DNA of 64,000 bases, taken from Deltaproteobacteria bacterium. Lineage in GTDB: Bacteria > UBA10199 > GCA-002796325 > JACPFF01. The notes beneath the pieces are model-generated. The model did not search any database, was not told the origin of the DNA, and saw only the letters and a program-made list of their open reading frames with translations. Every line of letters starts with the position of its first letter. The first letter of the stretch is position 1. Below, in pieces: positions 33,726 through 42,432 of the stretch. Both the position numbers and the translations under genes were made by a program. Location of the stretch: positions 1 to 64,000 of the forward strand of contig JACQUX010000038.1 in assembly GCA_016210045.1 (NCBI GenBank). Direction: 5' to 3'.

Positions 33726-35830
33726 ACGATGGCGGGGACGCGGCGGAACGGCCCAGCGGGGCGCGCTTTGTGGTGTTGGCGGTTTTTTTGTTTTGTGGAT
33801 TCGGCGCGGTGCTGACGCGGGCGGTCTATTTGCAATGTGTCGACGATAAAAGTCTGCAGTGGGTGGCGCAAAAACAGTCGAAGGCGGTCGTGCCGATGGC
33901 GCGGAAGCGCGGCAAGATCCTCGATGCGCGCGGTCGGGAGTTGGCGGTGAGTGTTCCGGTCCAGTCGATTTTTGCCGATCCGAGCGCAATCGTGGATCCG
34001 CACGCGACGCTCGACGCGATCGATCATGTAGTGCCGTTAGGCAAAGCGCGCGATCAGGCAGCGCGGCGGATGCGGGTCGGCAAGCGTTTTGCGTGGGTGG
34101 TGCGGCGCGTGGCGCCGGAGCTGGCGGAGGTGGTGCGTAATTTACGGCTGCCGGGAATCCATTTCGTCGAAGAGAATCAGCGCAATTATCCGAATGGCAT
34201 GCTGGCCAGCCAGCTGTTGGGGGCCGTTGGATACGACGCCGAACCGTTGGCCGGTGTGGAGTTGGCCTATCAGGAATACTTAAGCGGCACGGCGCGCCAT
34301 ATGATCTATGAGCGCGATGCGCGCGGGCGCTTTTTCTTTACGCCGGTGCAGGGCGACGTGGAAAACGCTGCGGCAACGGCGACGCCGGTCGGTCTCACGG
34401 CGAACGCGACGAGCGCAGGCAGCCGCGATGACGAAGCCGTCGGCACGATCGTGCTGACGATCGATAAGGCGATCCAATATTTTACCGAACAGGCGTTGGA
34501 GCGTGGCGCGGTGGCCGCAGCCAGCAAAGGCGCCGTGGCGGTGGTTGTGGAAGTCGAGACCGGGCGCATTCTCGCGATGGCGAGCCATCCGACCTTCGAT
34601 CCGAATGCCTACGCCGACTATCCGCAGGACGCGTGGCGGAATCGGGTGCTGACCGATACGTTTGAACCGGGCTCGACGTTCAAGGCGTTGATCATTGCGG
34701 CGGCGTTGGAGGCCGGAGTGCCGCCGACGCAGCGGTTTGATTGCCAACGCGGGTTGTTGCGAGTCGGCTCGCATGTCTTGCACGATGCGCATCCGCATGG
34801 AGTGTTGCCGGTGGCGGACATCATTCAGGTATCGAGCAATATCGGTACGGCCAAAGTCGCGGCCGTGATTGGCAAGGAGCGGATCGGAGCCGCGCTGCGC
34901 GATTTCGGGATCGGCGGGAAAACGGGCATTGATTTTCCCGGCGAGGCCGGCGGGGTGCTGCGCGCGGCAGAGCGCTGGTCGCCGGTGGAATTCGCGACGA
35001 TTGCGTTTGGGCAAGGCGTGACGGTCACACCGCTGCAAATGGCGATGGCCTTTACGGCGTTGGCGCATGACGGCTGGTTGATGCGGCCGTATCTCGTAGA
35101 ACAAATTCGCTCAGGGAGCGGGGAGATCGTGCATCAAGGGGATCCGCAGCCGGTGCGGCAAGTCGTGTCGGCGAAGACGGCGGCCGTGATGCGGACCTTG
35201 TTGCAGCGGGTGGTGGAGGCCGGAGGCACCGGACAGGCCGCCGCGTCGTCGCGCTATCCGACGGCCGGTAAGACCGGGACGGCCCAAAAAGTGGTGGAGG
35301 GTCGCAAGGGATACGCGGCCGGAAAATATTTCGCGTCGTTTGTCGGCATGTCGCCGGTCGTGCAACCGAAGATTGTTGTGTTCGTGGGGCTCGATGAGCC
35401 GAAAGGCGCGTATTATGGCGGTGCCGTGGCGGCCCCGATCTTCCGCGAAATTGTCGAGGCGACGTTGCAGTATCTCGAAGTGCCGTCGACGGATGCGCCG
35501 GTGTTGTTGGCCGATGGCACGGCTGTTTACCAGCCCCCAGTCACCAACCACCGACTATCGGTTTCCGGCCACCAGTCACCAGTCACCAGCCACCAGCCAC
35601 GGGTGCCGGCCGACGATGCAGTGGTGGGTTTTGTGCGACAAGATGGCGATCGGATCATCGTGCCGAACCTCGTGGGGCTCTCGTTGCGGGAAGTCGTGCG
35701 CTTGACGGGCGAAGTGCCGGTGGCGCTGAAAGTCAAAGGGGCCGGCCGGGCGATTACGCAGTCGCCGCTTCCGGGGACCGTGTTGACGGCCGAACGGCCG
35801 ATGGAAGTGGAGTTTGGGTTGCCGGAGTAA
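33722..35830 (+). CDS. ftsI: Septal transpeptidase (penicillin-binding protein FtsI) with PASTA domain
   Basis: 702 aa. One N-terminal membrane helix (about 16-34), a dimerisation/pedestal domain and a transpeptidase domain with S318-TFK321, S371-SN and K517-TGT. A single C-terminal PASTA domain (about 645-702) is shared with SpoVD-type and many deltaproteobacterial FtsI. It cross-links septal peptidoglycan with FtsW. The linker before PASTA, residues about 607-627, is encoded by nine heptamer units (35541-35603; exactly 21 codons) and reads as low-complexity HQSP/TSHQ-rich sequence. Overlaps ftsL by four bases; murE follows after 29 bases. Confidence 0.96.
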   Translation: MNDGGDAAERPSGARFVVLAVFLFCGFGAVLTRAVYLQCVDDKSLQWVAQKQSKAVVPMARKRGKILDARGRELAVSVPVQSIFADPSAIVDPHATLDAIDHVVPLGKARDQAARRMRVGKRFAWVVRRVAPELAEVVRNLRLPGIHFVEENQRNYPNGMLASQLLGAVGYDAEPLAGVELAYQEYLSGTARHMIYERDARGRFFFTPVQGDVENAAATATPVGLTANATSAGSRDDEAVGTIVLTIDKAIQYFTEQALERGAVAAASKGAVAVVVEVETGRILAMASHPTFDPNAYADYPQDAWRNRVLTDTFEPGSTFKALIIAAALEAGVPPTQRFDCQRGLLRVGSHVLHDAHPHGVLPVADIIQVSSNIGTAKVAAVIGKERIGAALRDFGIGGKTGIDFPGEAGGVLRAAERWSPVEFATIAFGQGVTVTPLQMAMAFTALAHDGWLMRPYLVEQIRSGSGEIVHQGDPQPVRQVVSAKTAAVMRTLLQRVVEAGGTGQAAASSRYPTAGKTGTAQKVVEGRKGYAAGKYFASFVGMSPVVQPKIVVFVGLDEPKGAYYGGAVAAPIFREIVEATLQYLEVPSTDAPVLLADGTAVYQPPVTNHRLSVSGHQSPVTSHQPRVPADDAVVGFVRQDGDRIIVPNLVGLSLREVVRLTGEVPVALKVKGAGRAITQSPLPGTVLTAERPMEVEFGLPE
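35541..35603. repeat. Nine-unit heptamer array inside ftsI
   Basis: Nine consecutive 7-base units: TCACCAA, CCACCGA, CTATCGG, TTTCCGG, CCACCAG, TCACCAG, TCACCAG, CCACCAG, CCACGGG. Total 63 bases, so the frame is kept. The last five are nearly uniform and match the heptamers at 3716-3780. The array encodes the linker between the transpeptidase and PASTA domains. Confidence 0.9.
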
Positions 35831-35859
35831 TCAAGTGCGTGAGTGACGGAGCGGATGCA

Positions 35860-37362
35860 ATGATGGAAGCGCGATCATTAGAAATGTTGTTGCAGGCGTG
35901 CGCGGTCGTGCACGTGCAAGGTCCGACCGATCGTGCGGTGACGGGCGTGGCCTATCATACGCAGTCGGTGCGGCCGGGAATGCTGTTCGTGGCGTTGCCG
36001 GGCGCACAAGCGGATGGGCGGCTGTATGTTGCAGCGGCGGTGGCGGCCGGCGCAGTGGCGGTGGTCGCGCAGGCGCCGATAGCGGTGCCGTCCGCAGTGA
36101 CGATTATTCACGTGCCGGATGCGCGCTTGGCCTTGGCGCAATTGTCCGCCGCGTGGTGGGGCGAGCCGACGCGCGCGTTGCGTCTGGTGGGGATCACCGG
36201 GACCAATGGGAAGACGACGCTGACGTATCTGTTGGAGGCGATTTGGTGCGCGGCCGGCCGATCGCCCGGAGTGATCGGAACGATCAATTATCGCTATGCG
36301 CAGACCGTGGTTGCGGCGCCGACCACGACGCCGGAGTCATATGACTTGCAGGCGTTGTGTCGCCGCATGCTCGGGGCGCAGGTAACCGATGTCGCGATGG
36401 AAGTTTCGTCGCATGCGTTGATACAGCGACGGGTCGATGCGAGTCATTTCGATGGCGCGATCTTTACGAATCTCTCGCAGGACCACCTCGATTACCACGG
36501 AACGATGAGCGCCTATGCGGCGGCGAAGCGGCGTCTGTTCGGCGAATTGTTGACGGCGAGCTGCAAAACCGCGCGCTTTGCGGTCGTGAACGCAGATGAT
36601 GCGATGGCGACGGAGATGACGACCGACTGCAAGGTGCCGATCTTGCGCTACAGCGAAGGCGTGGCGGCCGAGGTGTTTCCGCGGCACGTGACGACGGATT
36701 TGCACGGGACACGGATGGACGTCCGGACGCCGGTCGGAGAGTTTGCAGTGCAGTCGCCGCTCGTCGGGCGCTTTAATGTGCAAAATCTCTTAGCGGCGAT
36801 CGGCGCGGCCGTGGCGATGGAAGTGCCGTCGGCCGCGATTGCGGCGGGCACGGCCGCGATGGCGCAAGTCCCGGGCCGACTGGAGCGCGTGGCCGGCCCG
36901 CACGGTGTGACGGTGTTTGTCGATTATGCCCATACGCCGGATGCATTGCGGAATGTCTTAATGACCGTGCGTGCATTGACGCGCGGGCGGGTGGTGACGG
37001 TGTTCGGATGCGGGGGCGATCGGGATCAGAGCAAGCGGCCGCTCATGGGGGAGGCGGCCGCCCGGTCGAGCGATGTCGTGGTGGTGACGTCGGACAACCC
37101 GCGGACGGAAGACCCAGCGTCCATTATTGCGCAGATCGTGCCGGGCATTGGGACGGCGCGCCACGAAGTGATTGTGGATCGGGCGGCCGCGATTCAGCGG
37201 GCGCTGGCGATGGCTGTGGCCGGTGACGTGGTGCTGATCGCCGGCAAGGGACACGAAGACTATCAAATCGTCGGGACGGAGAAACGCCACTTCGACGATC
37301 GGGAAGTGGTGCGGACATGGATGGAGCAGCAATCGCGTGGAGCATATGGAACTGACGATTGA
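35860..37362 (+). CDS. murE: UDP-MurNAc-tripeptide synthetase (mDAP-adding)
   Basis: 500-aa Mur ligase that adds the third residue to UDP-MurNAc-L-Ala-D-Glu. Motifs: ATP site GITGTNGKTT, the TTTPESYDLQ segment, MEVSSHAL, FTNLSQDHLDYHGTM, and DNPRTEDP, whose DNPR marks ligases using meso-diaminopimelate. ATG 35860 has ACGGAG eight bases upstream; GTG 35839 is an in-frame alternative lying in a repeat unit (GTGCGTGA). It overlaps murF by 17 bases. Confidence 0.97.
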   Translation: MMEARSLEMLLQACAVVHVQGPTDRAVTGVAYHTQSVRPGMLFVALPGAQADGRLYVAAAVAAGAVAVVAQAPIAVPSAVTIIHVPDARLALAQLSAAWWGEPTRALRLVGITGTNGKTTLTYLLEAIWCAAGRSPGVIGTINYRYAQTVVAAPTTTPESYDLQALCRRMLGAQVTDVAMEVSSHALIQRRVDASHFDGAIFTNLSQDHLDYHGTMSAYAAAKRRLFGELLTASCKTARFAVVNADDAMATEMTTDCKVPILRYSEGVAAEVFPRHVTTDLHGTRMDVRTPVGEFAVQSPLVGRFNVQNLLAAIGAAVAMEVPSAAIAAGTAAMAQVPGRLERVAGPHGVTVFVDYAHTPDALRNVLMTVRALTRGRVVTVFGCGGDRDQSKRPLMGEAAARSSDVVVVTSDNPRTEDPASIIAQIVPGIGTARHEVIVDRAAAIQRALAMAVAGDVVLIAGKGHEDYQIVGTEKRHFDDREVVRTWMEQQSRGAYGTDD

Positions 37363-38764
37363 ACAAGTGATCGTGGCGACCGGTGCGTCTGTCGTGCAGG
37401 CGGGCGATGCGGCGCCGATGACGGGGCTCGCGATCGATTCACGCAAACTCGCACCGCACGAATGGTTCGTTGCGATTAAAGGCCCGCATTTCGACGGCCA
37501 CGATTTCGTCACGGATCTGTTGGCGCGCGGTGTTCCGGGAGTCATCGTGAATCGCGACCTTCCGAACTTACGCACTCAAGCACTTACGCACGCACGCACT
37601 GTGCCGTGGATCATCCGTGTCCCGGATACGATCACCGCATTGGGCGCGATCGCGAAGATGTGGCGGGCACGGCAATCCGCACTGGTGCGCATCGGGATCA
37701 CCGGCAGCAACGGGAAATCGACGACGAAAGAAATGGTCGCCAGTGTGGTCGGCGCGCGCGGGCCGGTGCTGAAGACGGAGGGGAATTTCAATAATTTGAT
37801 CGGCATGCCGTTGGTCCTGCTCCGTTTGAGCGCGGAACATCGCACCGCAGTCATTGAAATGGGCATGAGCGAGTTCGGCGAGATCGCCGCGATGACGGAA
37901 TTTCTCGATCCCGACGTCGGCGTGATCACGAACGTCGCGCCGTGCCATTTAGTGTCGCTCGGCACCGTGGAAAATGTGGCGAAGGCGAAGGGCGAGTTGT
38001 TTGCGACGATGCGGCGCGACGCGACGGTGGTCGTCAATCAAGAGGATCGCTGGGCGCGTGAGTTGGGCGCCGCCTATCCCGGAAGGAAAATCAGCTACGG
38101 GATGCAAAATGCATGTGAGGTGCAGTTCGGTCGCATGACCTCTGACGGGCTCGGCACGACGGATCTGACCTTGTACGTGCGCGGCGCGGAACAGCGGACG
38201 CAGATCCCGTTGCCGGGGACGCACAACGTGATGAATGCGCTTGCGGCGACGGCGGTCGGGCTGGCGTTGGAAATCCCAGTGGCCACGATTATGGAACGGC
38301 TCCCGCACTTTACGCCGATGCGGATGCGGATGGAGCGCGTGCAGCTCGAGAACGGCGTGCAAGTGATCAACGATTGCTACAACGCGAATCCGCTCTCGAT
38401 GCAAATGGCGTTGCGGACGGTCGGAACGGCGAAGCGGGCCGGACGCTTCTTGGCCGTGCTCGGCGACATGTTGGAGCTCGGCGACGAGGCGCTGGTGCGA
38501 CATCAGGATGTCGGCACGCAGGCGGTCGCGGCCGGGGTGCATGCGTTGTTTCTCTGCGGCGAATTCGCCGAGGCCGTGGCGAGCGGTGCCCGGGATGCCG
38601 GCGGCGCGGATGTCGTGCGGCAGACGGCGCCCGATGTCACGGCCTTGTGCGAAGCCGTGGCGCAGACGGCGCAGCGCGGCGATGTGGTGTTGGTGAAGGG
38701 CTCGCGCGGCATGCAGATGGAGCGTGTCGTGGAATTCTTGAAACAACGATTTGGGGTCAACTGA
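37346..38764 (+). CDS. murF: UDP-MurNAc-tripeptide D-Ala-D-Ala ligase
   Basis: 472 aa. Adds D-alanyl-D-alanine to the nucleotide tripeptide. The N-terminal domain has IDSRKLAPHEWFVAIKG and HFDGHDFV; the ATP motif is GITGSNGKSTTKEM; TEGNFNNLIGMPL, ITNVAPCH and INDCYNANPLSM are MurF signatures. Residues about 75-85 (LRTQALTHAR) are encoded by four octamer units (37568-37599), lying in a loop of the N-terminal domain where length varies. GGAG lies close before ATG 37346. Two bases separate it from mraY. Confidence 0.97.
   Translation: MELTIEQVIVATGASVVQAGDAAPMTGLAIDSRKLAPHEWFVAIKGPHFDGHDFVTDLLARGVPGVIVNRDLPNLRTQALTHARTVPWIIRVPDTITALGAIAKMWRARQSALVRIGITGSNGKSTTKEMVASVVGARGPVLKTEGNFNNLIGMPLVLLRLSAEHRTAVIEMGMSEFGEIAAMTEFLDPDVGVITNVAPCHLVSLGTVENVAKAKGELFATMRRDATVVVNQEDRWARELGAAYPGRKISYGMQNACEVQFGRMTSDGLGTTDLTLYVRGAEQRTQIPLPGTHNVMNALAATAVGLALEIPVATIMERLPHFTPMRMRMERVQLENGVQVINDCYNANPLSMQMALRTVGTAKRAGRFLAVLGDMLELGDEALVRHQDVGTQAVAAGVHALFLCGEFAEAVASGARDAGGADVVRQTAPDVTALCEAVAQTAQRGDVVLVKGSRGMQMERVVEFLKQRFGVN
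37568..37599. repeat. Octamer array inside murF
   Basis: Four 8-base units TTACGCAC, TCAAGCAC, TTACGCAC, GCACGCAC; on the minus strand they read GTGCGTGC, GTGCGTAA, GTGCTTGA, GTGCGTAA. The same unit family is found before ddl (45798-45832) and at the murE start (35835-35842). It is read through in frame as part of murF. Confidence 0.85.
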
Positions 38765-38766
38765 CG

Positions 38767-39870
38767 ATGCTGTATCACTTTCTCTATCCGCTGCGCGATC
38801 ACTACGTCGGGTTCGGCGTCTTCCAATACATCACGTTTCGCACGTTCATGGCGATCTTTACCGCGTTGGCCGTGTATTTGGTGTTCGGTCGTCCGATGAT
38901 CCGTTGGCTGACGCGGCGCCAGTTTTGGCAAACGGTGCGCGATGACGGGCCGGCCACGCATTTGAAAAAAGCGGGCACGCCGACGATGGGTGGGCTGCTG
39001 ATTTGGTTGGCCGTCGGCGTGTCGCTTGGCTTGTGGGGGCGTTGGGATAACGGCTACGTGCTCTTCACGGTGGCCGTGGGGTTTGCGTACGGGATGATCG
39101 GATTTTTCGACGACTATCGGAAGTTGATCTTGCGTGATCCGAAAGGTCTGCAAGCGCGGTACAAATTTCCGCTGCAAATGGTCGCGGCCGCATTGGCGGT
39201 GCTGATCCTCTTCGATGTCGTCGGCTTCGATCGCCATTTGGCGATTCCGTTCTTCAAGGTCTTAGCGCCGGATCTCCACTGGTGGTACGTCTTGTTCGGC
39301 ACGATCGTGATCGCCGGCGCCGCGAACGCGGTCAATTTGACCGACGGCCTCGACGGCCTCGTCGCCGGACCCGGGATCATGTCGTATCTGGCGTACGGCA
39401 TTTTCGCCTACGCAGTCGGCCACGCGACGATCGCCGGCTATTTACAAATTCCGTTCGCGCCGACGACGGCCGGTCCCACGGGGATTCCGGGCGTCGGCGA
39501 ATTGACCGTGCTGTGCGGCGCCGTGGTTGGCGGTTTGATCGGCTTCCTCTGGTTTAACGCGCATCCTGCGGAAATTTTTATGGGCGATGTTGGGTCGCTG
39601 CCGCTCGGCGCGATGTTGGGCGCGATCGCATTGCTGACGAAGCAGGAACTGTTGTTAGTCGTCGTGGGCGGCATTTTCGTCCTCGAGACCATTTCCGTGA
39701 TGGTGCAAGTGGCCTCGTTCAAACTGACGCGGCGCCGCGTGTTTCGGATGGCCCCACTCCACCATCACTTCGAATTGAAGGGTTGGCCCGAGTCGCGTGT
39801 GATCGTCCGTTTTTGGATCGTGGCGTTAGTGTTGGCGCTCGTGAGTCTGACGACGCTCAAAATACGGTAA
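38767..39870 (+). CDS. mraY: Phospho-MurNAc-pentapeptide transferase
   Basis: 367-aa integral membrane enzyme that makes lipid I from UDP-MurNAc-pentapeptide and undecaprenyl phosphate. About ten membrane helices. Key motifs: TPTMGG, GFFDDYRKL, NAVNLTDGLDGL, FLWFNAHPAEIFMGDVGSL and APLHHHFELKG. Starts two bases after murF; its TAA shares a base with the murD ATG (TAATG). Confidence 0.98.
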   Translation: MLYHFLYPLRDHYVGFGVFQYITFRTFMAIFTALAVYLVFGRPMIRWLTRRQFWQTVRDDGPATHLKKAGTPTMGGLLIWLAVGVSLGLWGRWDNGYVLFTVAVGFAYGMIGFFDDYRKLILRDPKGLQARYKFPLQMVAAALAVLILFDVVGFDRHLAIPFFKVLAPDLHWWYVLFGTIVIAGAANAVNLTDGLDGLVAGPGIMSYLAYGIFAYAVGHATIAGYLQIPFAPTTAGPTGIPGVGELTVLCGAVVGGLIGFLWFNAHPAEIFMGDVGSLPLGAMLGAIALLTKQELLLVVVGGIFVLETISVMVQVASFKLTRRRVFRMAPLHHHFELKGWPESRVIVRFWIVALVLALVSLTTLKIR

Positions 39871-41246
39871 TGCGAATGGAACTGCGCGGGAAAAAAATCT
39901 TAGTCGTTGGCTTGGGTCGCTCCGGTCTCGCGGCCGCGCGGTTTTGTGCGGAGGCAGGCGCGCAGGTAGTCGTCTGCGACGCGGCGCCGGCGGCGCAATG
40001 TGCGGCCGCACAGGCCGCGTTGGCGGCGTATCTGATCACGTTCCATTTCGACGGCGAGCCGCTCGCCTGTTTTACCGCCACCGATCTGGTCGTGGCGAGT
40101 CCGGGCGTCCCGCTCACCAATCCCGGGATGGTCGCCGCGCGGACGGCCGGGATCCCGATCGTCAGCGAAATGGAGTTGGCGGTGCGGTGCTGTGCCACGC
40201 CGATTATTGCGGTCAGTGGGACCAACGGCAAATCGACGACCGTCACGTTGATCGGCGAGATGTTGCGCGCGGCCGGCATTCCCGCCGTCGTGGGCGGCAA
40301 TCTCGGGACGCCGTTGTTGGCGCAGCTGCACGAGGCAGCCGCCGCGCGATTTTGGGTGATCGAAGTGAGCAGCTATCAACTCGAAACCACGCCGAGTCTG
40401 CGTCCGCGAATTGCGGTCATGTTGAATATTACGCCCGACCATTTGGATCGATACGCCAATTTTGCCGCGTATGCTGCCGCGAAGGCGTTGTTGTGGCAGT
40501 CGCTGTCGGCGGATGCGGATGCGGTGTTCAATGCCGATGACGCGCAAGTCGTGGCTCAGCTCGGCGCCTGCCCGGCGCGCCGGATCCCGTTCACGCGGCA
40601 TGCACCGCGGCGTGCGCAGGTCGGCGCGTGGTGCGCGGATGGCGTGATGCAGCTGTGTCGGCCGGACGCGCGTACGGAGCGGGTCGATCTGCGGACCGCG
40701 CGACTGACCGGGGCGCACAATCAGGAAAATATGATGGCCGCCGCGTGCGCTGCCTTGTGCGCCGGCGCATCCGTCGAGGCGATCGCCCAAGTGTGCCACA
40801 GTTTCCCCGGTCTGCCGCATCGTTGCCAGCTCGTGCACGAATGGCACGGCGTGCGTTTCTTTGACGACTCGAAGGGAACGAATGTCGGCTCGGTCGTGAA
40901 GTCGCTTGCCGGATTTTCCGCGCCGGTCTTGCTGTTGGCGGGCGGCCTCGACAAAGGGGCGGGCTATGCCGAACTGCGCGAACCGGTGCGGCATGGGGTC
41001 AAGACGTTAGTCCTCTTCGGTGCGGCACGCGACTTGATGCAACGCGAGTTGCGCGATTGTACGGAAACGGTCGTGGTCGACGGGATGGCCGAAGCCGTGC
41101 AAACGGCAGTGGCTCGCGCGGTCCCAGGCGACGTCGTGCTGCTCTCGCCGGCGTGCGCGAGTTTCGATCAATATCGCAACTACGCCGAACGCGGCGACGA
41201 TTTCGCGCGCTGGGCGCGACATTGGACATCCGAGGAGAATCGCTAA
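39870..41246 (+). CDS. murD: UDP-MurNAc-L-alanine D-glutamate ligase
   Basis: 458 aa. Adds D-glutamate to UDP-MurNAc-L-Ala. N-terminal Rossmann segment VVGLGRSGLAAA, ATP motif AVSGTNGKSTT, GGNLGTPL, VIEVSSYQLE, LNITPDHLDRY, GLPHRCQLV and FFDDSKGTNVGS are all in order, ending with SPACASFDQYRNYAERGDDF. Cytoplasmic. Starts on the last base of mraY; ftsW follows after one base. Confidence 0.98.
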   Translation: MRMELRGKKILVVGLGRSGLAAARFCAEAGAQVVVCDAAPAAQCAAAQAALAAYLITFHFDGEPLACFTATDLVVASPGVPLTNPGMVAARTAGIPIVSEMELAVRCCATPIIAVSGTNGKSTTVTLIGEMLRAAGIPAVVGGNLGTPLLAQLHEAAAARFWVIEVSSYQLETTPSLRPRIAVMLNITPDHLDRYANFAAYAAAKALLWQSLSADADAVFNADDAQVVAQLGACPARRIPFTRHAPRRAQVGAWCADGVMQLCRPDARTERVDLRTARLTGAHNQENMMAAACAALCAGASVEAIAQVCHSFPGLPHRCQLVHEWHGVRFFDDSKGTNVGSVVKSLAGFSAPVLLLAGGLDKGAGYAELREPVRHGVKTLVLFGAARDLMQRELRDCTETVVVDGMAEAVQTAVARAVPGDVVLLSPACASFDQYRNYAERGDDFARWARHWTSEENR

Positions 41247-41247
41247 G

Positions 41248-42432
41248 ATGCAACGCGCGCATTATGATTATTGGCTCCTCTGCATCGTCGTGATGCTGGT
41301 CGCGTTCGGTGTGGTGATGGTCTACAGCGCCAGCGCAGTCTTGGCCGCGGAGCGCTACGGCGATGCGTATTTCTTTCTGAAAAAGCAACTCGTGTTCGTG
41401 GCGCTGGGCGGCGGAGTTGCCATGATCGTCGCACGGATTCCGTACGCGTATTGGCGCCATGCCGTGTATCCGTTGATCGGCGTGAGTCTCGGATTGGCGT
41501 TGCTGGCGTATGTCCCGGGTCTGCGCAGCGTTGCCAGCGGCGCGGCGCGGTGGGTCCGGATTGGCCCGTTCACGTTCCAACCTTCTGAATTGGTGAAGAT
41601 CGCATTGATCGTGTTCCTGGCGTACTCCTTAGAAAAGAAGGGCGAGCGGATGCGGCAGTTCGCGGTCGGCGTGCTGCCGCATTTGGTCGTCGGCGGACTG
41701 ATGATGGCAGTCGTGATGGGCCAGCGCGACTTCGGCTCCACGTTCATCATGGGATCGGTGCTGCTCTTCCTGCTCTTCGCGGCGCGGGTGCGGCTCACGT
41801 ATTTAGTCGCACTGGGGTTGGCGGCGCTGCCGCTCATCTATTTCGCCGTGGCGCGAGTGGCGTATCGCCGCGCGCGCATCCTCGCGTTTCTCGATCCGTG
41901 GAGCGACCGCTACGGGTCGGGATTCCAGATCATCCAATCGCTGATCTCGTTTTATCACGGCGGCGTCTGGGGACGCGGGCTCGGCGAGGGCCAGCAGAAG
42001 TTGTTTTATCTCCCCGAGGCGCACACCGATTTTATCGCGGCGGTGTTGGCGGAAGAGTTGGGGCTGGTCGGTCTGTTCCTGTTGACGAGCTTGTTCGTGG
42101 TGCTGACGGTGCGTGGGTTGCGGGCCGCGTGGCGCGCGCCGGACGGATTCGGGCGCTATCTCGCATTGGGCATCACGGCGCTGATTGCGTGGCAGGCGAT
42201 CGCCAATCTGTCGGTCGTGATGGGACTGTTTCCGACGAAAGGGATGGTGCTGCCGTTTATCAGTTACGGCGGGTCGGCCCTGTTAGCGACGCTATTCGGA
42301 ATGGGAATCTTGCTGAACGTCTCGTCGTATGCGGTGGCGCGGGATCGCGCCGAGACCAATGCGGTGCGGGCTCCGGTGAAAAATACGAAGCGGCCATTCG
42401 CACTGACGACACAGGCGTTATGCGCGTCTTGA
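41248..42432 (+). CDS. ftsW: Septal peptidoglycan polymerase FtsW
   Basis: 394 aa, SEDS family glycosyltransferase that polymerises lipid II at the septum together with FtsI. Ten membrane helices are predicted by eye. Signatures: VYSASAV near the N-terminus, GPFTFQPSELVKIALI, GQRDFGST, the extracellular catalytic stretch GEGQQKLFYLPEAHTDFI and the C-terminal LPFISYGGSALL. Overlaps murG by 13 bases. Confidence 0.97.
   Translation: MQRAHYDYWLLCIVVMLVAFGVVMVYSASAVLAAERYGDAYFFLKKQLVFVALGGGVAMIVARIPYAYWRHAVYPLIGVSLGLALLAYVPGLRSVASGAARWVRIGPFTFQPSELVKIALIVFLAYSLEKKGERMRQFAVGVLPHLVVGGLMMAVVMGQRDFGSTFIMGSVLLFLLFAARVRLTYLVALGLAALPLIYFAVARVAYRRARILAFLDPWSDRYGSGFQIIQSLISFYHGGVWGRGLGEGQQKLFYLPEAHTDFIAAVLAEELGLVGLFLLTSLFVVLTVRGLRAAWRAPDGFGRYLALGITALIAWQAIANLSVVMGLFPTKGMVLPFISYGGSALLATLFGMGILLNVSSYAVARDRAETNAVRAPVKNTKRPFALTTQALCAS

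Noticed and set aside
35541-35603. CRISPR-like array
   Set aside because: Units are only seven bases with no spacers and lie inside ftsI; no cas genes are present.
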